DNA from: Desulfovibrionales bacterium
GTDB lineage: Bacteria > Desulfobacterota > Desulfovibrionia > Desulfovibrionales > Desulfovibrionaceae
Direction of reading: 5' to 3'
DNA: 50,334 bases
NCBI GenBank assembly: GCA_030156255.1
Contig: JASGMV010000027.1
Location: 1 to 50,334, forward strand
Below the pieces are notes generated by a model. It did no database searches. It saw only the letters and a list, made by a program, of their open reading frames with translations, and was not told the DNA's origin. Shown here piece after piece: positions 15,471 to 24,106 of this stretch. Numbering within the stretch: the stretch's first letter is position 1; each line of letters begins with the position of its first letter. Made by a program: the position numbers and the translations under genes.

Positions 15471-16748
15471 TCAGTCCGTATCTCCCAGGATGCGGTCCAT
15501 AAGAATGGACGCAGCCGATCGAACGGAGAGATGGTTATAGCCCTCGAGTCCGCGGATGGGCGCGAGCGTCCCGTGGGCTTGTCGTATCACTTGCGGCGCC
15601 AAACCTCGACCCGTGCCGAGGATCAGACATACCGGTTGGTCCTTCAACATTCGTCGCACCTGGCGGACGGTGAGGCCTCCGCCGGGCCGCGCGCTCGTGG
15701 CCACGATCCACGGCCGTTGCCCCGAACGCTCCTGGATTCGGCGGATCGCCCCGTCCAGGTCCTTGACCACCGAAACTCTGGATAGAGCCTCCGCTCTGTC
15801 CGGGTTGGCCTTCGCTCCCGGCCCGACGGTCCAGTGGCTCAAAAGGCGCTCGGCCAACTCCCGCTGGTCTTCAAGAGGCGTGGCCGCGAAAAAGCCTCCC
15901 AGTCCATACGTGCGGGAAACGCGTCCAATATCATGCAGGTCGAGGTTTGTCAAAGACATCGTGCGCACTTCTCCCAGTTTGTCCACGACCGGATAATGCA
16001 ACAGCACGATGTACAGTCCGCGGCCCAGCCGGGGCCCCAGCAAACCGCCGACCATGCGGCTTTCGCCTTCGGTCAGGGAGACGCCGGGCAGCAGGTCGGG
16101 CCGGCGCAGAACGGTCTCGCGCAGCGACGCCTCTCTTCTCCACGCCTCGATGCGGCCATGGTCGCCCGAGAGCAAGATATCCGGGACCCGCAAGCCCTCG
16201 AATTCCTCGGGGCGGGTGTAGTGCGGATGCTCCAGCAGGCCTTGGGAGAAGCTTTCGTCCTCGGCGGATGCGCCGTGTCCCATGAAGCCGGGGATCAGCC
16301 TGGCCGAGGCCTCCAGCAGGCACAGCGCCCCGGTCTCGCCGCCGTTGAGCACGTAATCGCCCACGGAGACGGGCTCCAGCGGAAAGATTCGCTCCAGCCG
16401 GGCGTCCATGCCCTCGTAACGCCCGCAGACCAAGGTGAGGTCCTGGGACGCGGAGAGCTCTTTGGCCAGCTCCTGGTCCAGCGGCCGGCCTTTGGGGCTG
16501 AGCAGCAACATTTTGCCCGGACGCTCGATGGATCGAAGCGCCTCGGACATGGGAGCGGCGAGCATGACCATGCCGGGGCCGCCGCCGTAGGGCCGGTCGT
16601 CCACACTACGGTGGTTGTCGTAGGTGAAGTCCCGTGGATTGACCATGTCCACGCGCAACAGGCCGGAGTCCAGAGCCCGGCCCATGAGCCCGGAGCGCAA
16701 GGGCGTGTCGAAGAATTCCGGGAACAGAGTGACGATGTGGACGTTCAT
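15471..16748 (-). CDS. trmD: tRNA (guanine-37-N1)-methyltransferase TrmD fused to a second SPOUT-type RNA methyltransferase domain
   Basis: The 425-residue protein is about 180 residues longer than ordinary TrmD. Residues 1-240 are TrmD (VHIVTLFPEFFDTPLRSG, DDRPYGGGPGMV, LVCGRYEGMDAR, VSVGDYVLNGGETGALCLLEA). They place the m1G37 modification that prevents frameshifting. Residues about 242-425 match the SAM-dependent RNA methyltransferase family related to TrmD (YIVLLHYPVVDKLGEVRTMSLTNLDLHDIGR, then LILGTGRGLAP and LEGYNHLSVRSA near the end). The second domain has the glycine-rich trefoil loop, so it may be active on a separate RNA; its target is unknown. The gene lies between rimM and rplS. 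Confidence 0.93.
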   Translation of the reverse strand: MNVHIVTLFPEFFDTPLRSGLMGRALDSGLLRVDMVNPRDFTYDNHRSVDDRPYGGGPGMVMLAAPMSEALRSIERPGKMLLLSPKGRPLDQELAKELSASQDLTLVCGRYEGMDARLERIFPLEPVSVGDYVLNGGETGALCLLEASARLIPGFMGHGASAEDESFSQGLLEHPHYTRPEEFEGLRVPDILLSGDHGRIEAWRREASLRETVLRRPDLLPGVSLTEGESRMVGGLLGPRLGRGLYIVLLHYPVVDKLGEVRTMSLTNLDLHDIGRVSRTYGLGGFFAATPLEDQRELAERLLSHWTVGPGAKANPDRAEALSRVSVVKDLDGAIRRIQERSGQRPWIVATSARPGGGLTVRQVRRMLKDQPVCLILGTGRGLAPQVIRQAHGTLAPIRGLEGYNHLSVRSAASILMDRILGDTD

Positions 16749-16799
16749 GGCGCCGGCCGGTCTTGCGGGTTCATGGGCGGGGCCGCCCTCAAGAATGGA

Positions 16800-17354
16800 T
16801 CAGGAAGATTCGTCTTGGGCCAGATAAATGTCCAACAGGCCCGGCGGCGGGGCCACCGTGATCCTTCGCGCTGCAACGTCGATGTCCTTGACGAATTCGG
16901 GTCTTGCCGGCAGCAGTATTTCGCGACCGTCCGGAGTGGCGATGGACCAGACCTCCTGGCCGCCGTGCTCCGAAAATTGATCCAGCACGCCGAGCGGACT
17001 TCCGTCTTCGGCGGCGACTTCGCAACCCAGGATGGCGTGCAGATACACTGCGCCGTCCTCCGGCTCAGGCAGCAAATCGGCCGAAACGGTGACGAGAAAT
17101 TCCCTCCACGTTTCGGCCTGATCCCGGCCCTCGACGCCCTTGAATTTTACAAGGACGCGGCCTTTGTGCGTTCGCCACGTTTCGATCTCGAATCGCCGGG
17201 CCTTCTCCCGTCGGCCTTGCGGAGGCGCGAGGCGCACCCAAGGAAGTTCGCCGAACAGTTCGGGCGACTCGGCGTAGGATTCGAGAACCAGCTCTCCGCG
17301 CAGGCCGTGCGGCTTGACCACCACGGCCACGACCACGTGGTCTTGCTTGGCCAT
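16800..17354 (-). CDS. rimM: Ribosome maturation factor RimM
   Basis: The 184-residue protein has the RimM N-domain (VAVVVKPHGLRGELVLESYAES, VRLAPP) and the PRC-barrel C-domain (LHAILGCEVAAEDGSPLGVLDQF, VWSIATPDGREILLPARPEFVKDID). It binds S19 and helps mature the 30S head. It lies 51 bases before trmD and 12 after khpA. Confidence 0.96.
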   Translation of the reverse strand: MAKQDHVVVAVVVKPHGLRGELVLESYAESPELFGELPWVRLAPPQGRREKARRFEIETWRTHKGRVLVKFKGVEGRDQAETWREFLVTVSADLLPEPEDGAVYLHAILGCEVAAEDGSPLGVLDQFSEHGGQEVWSIATPDGREILLPARPEFVKDIDVAARRITVAPPPGLLDIYLAQDESS

Positions 17355-17366
17355 GGCCGAACGGCG

Positions 17367-17600
17367 CTACTCGAGAATCTCCAGGACGGCGCGTTTCCTG
17401 GCTTTGGTGGAAGCCGCGCCCAAGAGCGTCCGCATGGCTCGGGCCGTCCGGCCCTGCTTGCCGATGACCTTGCCCAGATCTTCCTTGGCTACCTTCAATT
17501 CAATGACCGAAGTCTGCTCACCCTCGATTTCCGAGACCTGTACGGCGTCCGGGTTGTCGACCAGGGACTTGGCGATAAATTCGATCAGGTCTTTCAACAT
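17367..17600 (-). CDS. khpA: KH-domain RNA-binding protein KhpA
   Basis: The 77-residue protein is one KH domain with the family pattern [47 protein letters not shown] is the RNA-gripping GxxG loop. In Gram-positive bacteria KhpA pairs with KhpB and affects cell division and small-RNA function; its role in this group is unproven. Its place between rpsP and rimM is the standard one. AGGTGACGC precedes the ATG. Confidence 0.95.
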   Translation of the reverse strand: MLKDLIEFIAKSLVDNPDAVQVSEIEGEQTSVIELKVAKEDLGKVIGKQGRTARAMRTLLGAASTKARKRAVLEILE

Positions 17601-17686
17601 GCGTCACCTCCGCAGTCAGAAGCATGAGACGTCCAATTGGTGGAGTCAGGCTAGTCGCGTCCGCGCGAGGGAGAGCCTCCAGGGAC

Positions 17687-17929
17687 CTATTCTTCGCCGG
17701 CCTGCTTGATCAGAGAACGAACCGTGTCGCTCGGCTTGGCGCCTTGGCCGAGCCAATGTTGCAGCTTGTCCTTATCGATTTTGATCTCCGCAGGCTCCAC
17801 CATGGGGTTGTAGTGCCCAAGGTAGTCCAAAGCGCGTCCGTCGCGGCGTCCCGCGGAATCCATCGCCACAATGCGGTAGAAGGGGCGCTTTTTGGAGCCT
17901 ATGCGCGTCAATCTCAGTTTCAAGGCCAT
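17687..17929 (-). CDS. rpsP: 30S ribosomal protein S16
   Basis: The 80-residue protein is a full-length S16 ([40 protein letters not shown], then [25 protein letters not shown]). It is an early 30S assembly protein. It follows ffh by 78 bases. Confidence 0.98.
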   Translation of the reverse strand: MALKLRLTRIGSKKRPFYRIVAMDSAGRRDGRALDYLGHYNPMVEPAEIKIDKDKLQHWLGQGAKPSDTVRSLIKQAGEE

Positions 17930-18007
17930 CGTGCTCTACTCCCTTATAATGGTTCATAAGTATTCGCAGCCGGTTTTGCAAGTATAACTTGGATCGGGCT
18001 GCGGTTA

Positions 18008-19516
<1,509 letters not shown>

Positions 19517-19576
19517 CGAAAGCCTCCTGGACGGGCCGGCGGCGCCGCCCTCTCTCTCGACATAAAGAGCAGGTTA

Positions 19577-19603
19577 GTTATGACATCGAGCGCCCGGCGT
19601 CAA
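19577..19603 (-). promoter_or_regulatory. Candidate sigma-70 promoter of the ffh operon
   Basis: The minus strand has TTGACG, 15 bases, then CATAAC, in the 171-bp gap between the divergent ffh and OB-fold genes. The spacer is shorter than ideal. No better candidate was found in the gap. Confidence 0.35.
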
Positions 19604-19687
19604 GCAAATCCCGAAGGCCCTTTCCGCAAGCCGTGGCTTTGTCCTCCAAAGTCTGTTAACAACTCGGCATGAAGCAAGGAGCCGGTC

Positions 19688-20260
19688 GTGGATGAAAGCC
19701 CGAGGGTGCGGGAGCTGCTGCTGGAAGACGCCAATGGCCGGGTTCGGGCCAAGCTGCGCATCTCCGAGGAGGGCCGGCCCGTGATCGAAGTCCTGGACAC
19801 GGAAGGGAGCCCGTTGCGTACGGTGGACCTCATGGACGCGGCCGCAGCGCCCCGGCCGAGGAGCAAGGCCAGGCTGGTCAGCGAAGACTCCCTGGACGAG
19901 TGGCGCGACAAGGTGCGCCAGGAGGTGTTGGCCCAGCACGGCTCTCCCGTGAACGCCTACAAGCTCTATATCGACTTCAGGGAAGACTACCGCGGCGCCA
20001 CCAAAAAGTACGTGAACGAGGTGCTGGTCGTGTCCGGGGAAATCGTGGAAGTCCAGTTCAAGGATTTTGGCGACATCCATGTAGGGTTGAAGGGCCTCTC
20101 CAATTTTCAGGCCGAAGTCATCTGCCATTTTTCAGACACGGAGCGAGCCAGCCTGGACCGTTTGCGCCCGGGGCAGCGTGTCAGGATACGCGGCAAGTGT
20201 ACGGAATATGTCAATAAACGCGTCAAACTTTGGGGCTGCATTGTCGTAGATGTCGGGTAA
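19688..20260 (+). CDS. OB-fold (tRNA_anti-like) protein of unknown function
   Basis: The 190-residue protein has a short N-terminal segment rich in beta strands. A C-terminal domain from about residue 85 looks like the tRNA_anti-like OB-fold family (YKLYIDFREDYRGATKKYVNEVLVVSGEIVEV, then LRPGQRVRIRGKCTEYVNKRVKLWGCIVV). That family occurs mostly in lipoproteins and secreted proteins, but no signal sequence is visible here. The GTG start has AAGGAG seven bases upstream. A nucleic-acid role is not established for this family. It is followed 53 bases later by a membrane protein gene on the same strand. Confidence 0.65.
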   Translation: MDESPRVRELLLEDANGRVRAKLRISEEGRPVIEVLDTEGSPLRTVDLMDAAAAPRPRSKARLVSEDSLDEWRDKVRQEVLAQHGSPVNAYKLYIDFREDYRGATKKYVNEVLVVSGEIVEVQFKDFGDIHVGLKGLSNFQAEVICHFSDTERASLDRLRPGQRVRIRGKCTEYVNKRVKLWGCIVVDVG

Positions 20261-20313
20261 GCTTTCAATAGCTGTCTGGACACTTATCGTAAAATTGCTA
20301 TTTGTACGCAGTA

Positions 20314-21519
20314 ATGAGACAATCCTCGAGTTTTATTGCGGCCTTGCCGCTGGCCGTGGCCTACCTCGGGCCTTCGTTCCTTCGGATTACCCGTTTGCAG
20401 ACCGCCTTCCCCATCGGAGTCTGGTTGGACGGGACCTGGGTCGTTTTGGCCGCAGCGGCCGCCTTGTGGTCCGCCGGCGGAGGGTCCAAGGGATGGATGC
20501 GCGCCTTGCTGGCCGCTTTGTCCGGAATCGCCCTGGGGGCGGCGGCCCTGGCTGCAGTGTCCTTGCTTCGCGGTTCGGCTGCGGCGGGATGGGATATTTC
20601 TCCCTGGACGGCCGAGGCGGCTTTGGCGGCCTATGCGGCGTTCGGGCTGTTGTGGGCCAGGACCTTCGGGGTCGCGGACGCTGTGGTTTTCACGCGCCTG
20701 GGCGTTCTGGCGAGCGCCTTGTTGCTGCTGGAGTTTGCGTTGGCCGGAGGCTCCGTCGCCGTGGGGAGGGGCTCGGCCATGTTCGCCTGGTCCTCCGTGG
20801 AGGCGTGTCTGCTGTTGGCGAGCCTCTGCTTTTCTTTTCGACTCACTCCCTCCATTTCCGTTGACCAGCTTTTGATTTTGACGGGCGTGGCCGCAACGCT
20901 GTCCCGCCCGTCGATCTTGTGCGCAGCGATTCTGGTCGGCCTGCTGTCGCCGGCCAAGGCGCGGACCCGGACGGCGGTCGTGGTGATTTTGGTTGTGGGG
21001 ATCTTTCTTATAGGATGGCTGGCGAGTTCGCCGGTGGTGACGCTGGTGCGGCTGGACTGGTATTGGACATGGGTCGCAGGAGTTCAGGCCCTGGCGGCGC
21101 ACCCGCACGCCTTGTTGACCGGCTTTCCTTTGGACCAGGCGGCGCCTGTGGCCGTCAAGGCGCCTGAAATTCTGGTCCAGCTGTGGGAGAACGTTGCGCC
21201 GGGGGGCGCCGCTCCGAGCCTGCCCTCGACGTTCGGGCCGTTTTGGCTGCGTTTGTCCCTGTGCTGGGGCCTGTGCCCGTTTTTTTTGTTCCTGCTCGGC
21301 TATCCGATCTGGCTGGGACGGCGTCCCTCCAAACCGCTGGCCGGACTTTTCATTGTGGCGCTCATCGGCGGCGTCGTGTCGCCGCTTTTGTACCACCCCG
21401 CCTTGGGCGTTGTCGTGGGCGCGGCTCTGGCCGCGGGAGCCGCCGCCAGCGGGCCGGTTGCGGCGGCTGCGGAGGAAAACGCGGGAACGGTGAACGATGG
21501 AGGAGAAAACGATGCGTGA
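20314..21519 (+). CDS. Polytopic membrane protein, possibly O-antigen-ligase-like
   Basis: About 401 residues, mostly hydrophobic, with roughly ten membrane-spanning segments. A loop near residue 260 (WYWTWVAGVQALAAHPHALLTGFPLD) recalls the W...HP..G.G loop of O-antigen ligase/polymerase (Wzy_C) proteins, which join sugar units in the periplasm. The similarity is weak and no catalytic residue can be named, so function is open. The ATG at 20314 was preferred to the TTG at 20302, and neither has a clear ribosome binding site. The C-terminus ends in an Asn/Glu/Asp-rich tail that overlaps the glycerate kinase start by 8 bases. Confidence 0.6.
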   Translation: MRQSSSFIAALPLAVAYLGPSFLRITRLQTAFPIGVWLDGTWVVLAAAAALWSAGGGSKGWMRALLAALSGIALGAAALAAVSLLRGSAAAGWDISPWTAEAALAAYAAFGLLWARTFGVADAVVFTRLGVLASALLLLEFALAGGSVAVGRGSAMFAWSSVEACLLLASLCFSFRLTPSISVDQLLILTGVAATLSRPSILCAAILVGLLSPAKARTRTAVVVILVVGIFLIGWLASSPVVTLVRLDWYWTWVAGVQALAAHPHALLTGFPLDQAAPVAVKAPEILVQLWENVAPGGAAPSLPSTFGPFWLRLSLCWGLCPFFLFLLGYPIWLGRRPSKPLAGLFIVALIGGVVSPLLYHPALGVVVGAALAAGAAASGPVAAAAEENAGTVNDGGENDA

Positions 21520-22831
21520 CCATCTGCGGGCGATTTTCGAGGCCGGCGTCGCGGCCGTGGACCCCGCCGCGGCCGTGCGCCGAAACGTCCGGATCGAGGG
21601 CGATACGCTGTACGCGGCCGGGGGAATCTATGATCTGGGCAAGGTCGACCGGATTTATCTGGCCGCGGCGGGCAAGGGCGCTGCGCCCATGGCCCGGGCC
21701 TTGATGGAGGTTCTGGATTCGCGGATTCAGGAGGCGCTGGTGGTGGTCAAGTCCGGCCACGGCGAAGATTTGCCCATGGGCCGGCTCATGGAGGCCTCGC
21801 ATCCCATGCCGGACGCTTCGGGACAGCAGGCCTCCGAAGCCGTGCTGGAGATGGCCGGCCGCGTCGGGGCCGGGGATTTGTTTCTGTTCGCCTTGACCGG
21901 CGGCGCCAGCGCCTTGCTGCCGGCGCCGGCGCCGGGGCTCGATCTCGAAGACCTCCGAACAGCCACCAATCTTCTGTTGGAGTGCGGCGCGCCGATCGAG
22001 CACATGAACGCCGTGCGCTCCCACCTGACGCGCATCGGCGGCGGGCAGCTCGCTCGGGCCGCCCTTCCCGCGCAGATCGTCGGCGTGCTCGTCTCGGACG
22101 TCGTGGGCGACGATCTTTCGGTTATCGGATCGGGGCCGCTTGCGCCGAACCGCTCCACGTTCAGGCAATGCGTCGATATTTTAAATGGATACAAGGTAAT
22201 GGACCGGATGCCGCAAGCGGTCCGGGAAAGGCTTCGAGAGGGGGAGGCCGGGCGGGTCCCGGAAACGCCCAAGCCGGGCGATCCGCTGTTCGCGAACGTA
22301 CGCCAGCAGATCGTCGCCAGCAACGCCGTGGCGCTGGATGCGGCCGCAGCCAAGGCCGAAGAGTTGGGATACCGGCCCCTCGTCCTGACCACCAAGCTGA
22401 CGGGGGAGGCTCGGGAGGCGGCGCGCTTTCTCGCCTGCGTGGCGCAGGAGGCTTCCGAGACCGGCAGGCCGGCGGCGCCTCCGGCCTGCTTGCTGGCGGG
22501 AGGGGAGACGACCGTGCGCGTTCGCGGAAGCGGCCTTGGCGGCCGCAACCAGGAAATGGCGTTGAGCGCCGCCATGGCCCTGGAGGGCGTCCGGGGCGTG
22601 GCCATGCTGTGCGCCGGCACGGACGGCACGGACGGTCCCACGGACGCCGCGGGCGCCTTCGCCTTTGGCGACACCGTCGCCAAGGCGCGGGCTTCGGGAA
22701 TGGACCCCGGACGGTATCTGGAAAACAACGACGCCTACCACTTCTTCGACGAAATCGACGGGCTGCTGCGCACCGGGCCGACGCGCACCAACGTGATGGA
22801 TATGGCCGTGGCGCTGGTGGACAATCGATAG
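21512..22831 (+). CDS. Glycerate 2-kinase (MOFRL family)
   Basis: The 439-residue protein has the DUF4147 N-domain (IYLAAAGKGAAPMARALMEVL, VKSGHGEDLP, EASHPMPDASGQQA, FALTGGASALLPAPAPGL) and the C-terminal MOFRL domain (LAGGETTVRVRGSGLGGRNQEMALSAA, CAGTDGTDGPTDAAGAF). It phosphorylates D-glycerate to 2-phosphoglycerate, feeding lower glycolysis. The ATG at 21512 was chosen because GGAGGAG is 6 bases upstream; an ATG at 21497 also exists. It overlaps the membrane protein gene by 8 bases, so the two are translationally linked, though no shared pathway is evident. Confidence 0.9.
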   Translation: MRDHLRAIFEAGVAAVDPAAAVRRNVRIEGDTLYAAGGIYDLGKVDRIYLAAAGKGAAPMARALMEVLDSRIQEALVVVKSGHGEDLPMGRLMEASHPMPDASGQQASEAVLEMAGRVGAGDLFLFALTGGASALLPAPAPGLDLEDLRTATNLLLECGAPIEHMNAVRSHLTRIGGGQLARAALPAQIVGVLVSDVVGDDLSVIGSGPLAPNRSTFRQCVDILNGYKVMDRMPQAVRERLREGEAGRVPETPKPGDPLFANVRQQIVASNAVALDAAAAKAEELGYRPLVLTTKLTGEAREAARFLACVAQEASETGRPAAPPACLLAGGETTVRVRGSGLGGRNQEMALSAAMALEGVRGVAMLCAGTDGTDGPTDAAGAFAFGDTVAKARASGMDPGRYLENNDAYHFFDEIDGLLRTGPTRTNVMDMAVALVDNR

Positions 22832-22845
22832 CAAGAAGGCGGGCC

Positions 22846-23109
22846 GTGAAGTTTACGATTGAGTATTACAAGGAAGCATACGATTGGTTGGCGGTTTGCA
22901 AGGAAGAACCGCACATCCAGGTGCGCGCCGAGAGCGAAGAGGCCGCGACGGAGCGTATGCGCGAGGCTTTGGAGGCGCACGTGGCGTCCTTGATCGTCCA
23001 GTGCGCTGAAGCCAGAGAGCAAGGCGGCCCTATGGCGGAGGATCTGGAGCGTAAGCTTCGGGCCATGGAAATGTCCGTCGAATTTCGTTTGGGCGGCGCG
23101 ACGGAGTGA
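22846..23109 (+). CDS. Small HicB-like domain protein
   Basis: An 87-residue product starts at GTG 22846 with AAGGCGGG just upstream, 14 bases after the glycerate kinase stop. The first 50 residues (FTIEYYKEAYDWLAVCKEEP, then HIQVRAESEEAATERMREALEAHV) follow the HicB antitoxin fold pattern of two strands with a W-L-A core followed by an EEA..REAL helix. The usual C-terminal DNA-binding helix-turn-helix or ribbon-helix-helix is missing; instead there is a charged helix. No HicA toxin ORF with its short dsRBD-like fold was found next to it. It may be a stand-alone HicB-like protein; antitoxin function is not supported. Confidence 0.6.
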   Translation: MKFTIEYYKEAYDWLAVCKEEPHIQVRAESEEAATERMREALEAHVASLIVQCAEAREQGGPMAEDLERKLRAMEMSVEFRLGGATE

Positions 23110-23172
23110 CTTGACAGATTGAATGCTTCTGCGTCATCAAAATGTATACAACCTTGATGCAGGAGGGAGGCC

Positions 23173-23424
23173 ATGAGCCGCAAAGTCAAGTCCGTGCGCG
23201 TGCCCAAGGAGTTGGAGCATCTGAATCTGTCCGGAGTCATCCGGGAGTGCGAGAAATTTCTTCGGGACATCGAGTCGGCCACCTTGCTTCGGGTGCAAGG
23301 CAACAAGGAGGCGGCCGAGGCCCTGCTCAAGGCGCGGCAGTCCGACCTGGGCCGCAAGGTCGGCCGCCTGGTGCACGAGGCCCGCGTTCTGCACGCCAAG
23401 CAGCATGACCAAGGAAGCGAATAG
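23173..23424 (+). CDS. Small charged helical protein of unknown function
   Basis: The 83-residue, basic, predicted all-helical protein (VRVPKELEHLNLSGVIRECEKFL, EAAEALLKARQSDLGRKVGRL) has a strong ribosome binding site GGAGGGAGGCC. No family was recognised. It overlaps the HD hydrolase start by one base (TAGTG), which argues that it is a real, translationally coupled gene. The sequence has no membrane segment or cysteine pair. Confidence 0.7.
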   Translation: MSRKVKSVRVPKELEHLNLSGVIRECEKFLRDIESATLLRVQGNKEAAEALLKARQSDLGRKVGRLVHEARVLHAKQHDQGSE

Positions 23425-24041
23425 TGAACCCCATCGAGCATCTCATGGACCGCGACCGGCTGACGCGGTTGGCGGATTTTTTGTTTGAAGTCGGTATGCT
23501 CCGGAAAACGCCGAGGACCGGTTACCAGTTTTTGGGGTCGGGCTCCGAGAGCGTGGCCGAGCATTCGTTCCGCACCGCGGTGCTGGGCTTCATCCTGGCC
23601 GATCTGGCCGACGCCGACGCGGCGCGCACCGTCATGTTGTGCCTGTTCCACGACGTCCATGAAGCCCGAACCGGAGACTTCAATTACGTCAACAAGATGT
23701 ACAACAAAACCGATGGCGGCCAAGCATTGAAGGACGCCCTGCGGGGCACGGGCCTGACGCAACGGGTTCTGGGGTTTTGGGAGGAGCTCGAAACCACGAA
23801 GACCCTGGAGGCCAACCTGGCGCAGGACGCCGACCAGATCGAATTCATGGCCAACCTCAAGGAGGAGCAGGACCTGGGCAATCCGTACGCCGCCAAGTGG
23901 CTGCAGTCCGCGGTGTTGCGCCTGCGCACGAAGGAGGGCCGCCAGTTGGCGGAGGCGATTTTGTCCACGGACCACACGGATTGGTGGTTCAAGGGTCCGG
24001 ACGCCGCCTGGTGGTCCAGGAAGAACGGCGGAAGCAAGTGA
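23424..24041 (+). CDS. HD-domain phosphohydrolase, YfbR/5'-deoxynucleotidase-like
   Basis: The 205-residue protein has the HD-superfamily metal site: His47 in VAEHSFRT, His76-Asp77 in LFHDVHEA, and a late Asp in AQDADQIEFM. Relatives are 5'-deoxynucleotidases and related nucleotide phosphohydrolases of about 200 residues. Substrate cannot be assigned. The GTG start overlaps the preceding small gene's stop by one base, indicating co-translation. Confidence 0.85.
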   Translation: MNPIEHLMDRDRLTRLADFLFEVGMLRKTPRTGYQFLGSGSESVAEHSFRTAVLGFILADLADADAARTVMLCLFHDVHEARTGDFNYVNKMYNKTDGGQALKDALRGTGLTQRVLGFWEELETTKTLEANLAQDADQIEFMANLKEEQDLGNPYAAKWLQSAVLRLRTKEGRQLAEAILSTDHTDWWFKGPDAAWWSRKNGGSK

Positions 24042-24106
24042 AGCGGGCCGGGACCGGCGAAGGGCGTTAGCGGACCCCTCCGCGGCGACGCCAAGAGGCG
24101 CGAGGC

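Noticed and set aside
23111-23150. TTGACA plus TATACA as a promoter of the small gene at 23173
   Set aside because: The spacer is 28 bases, too long for sigma-70.
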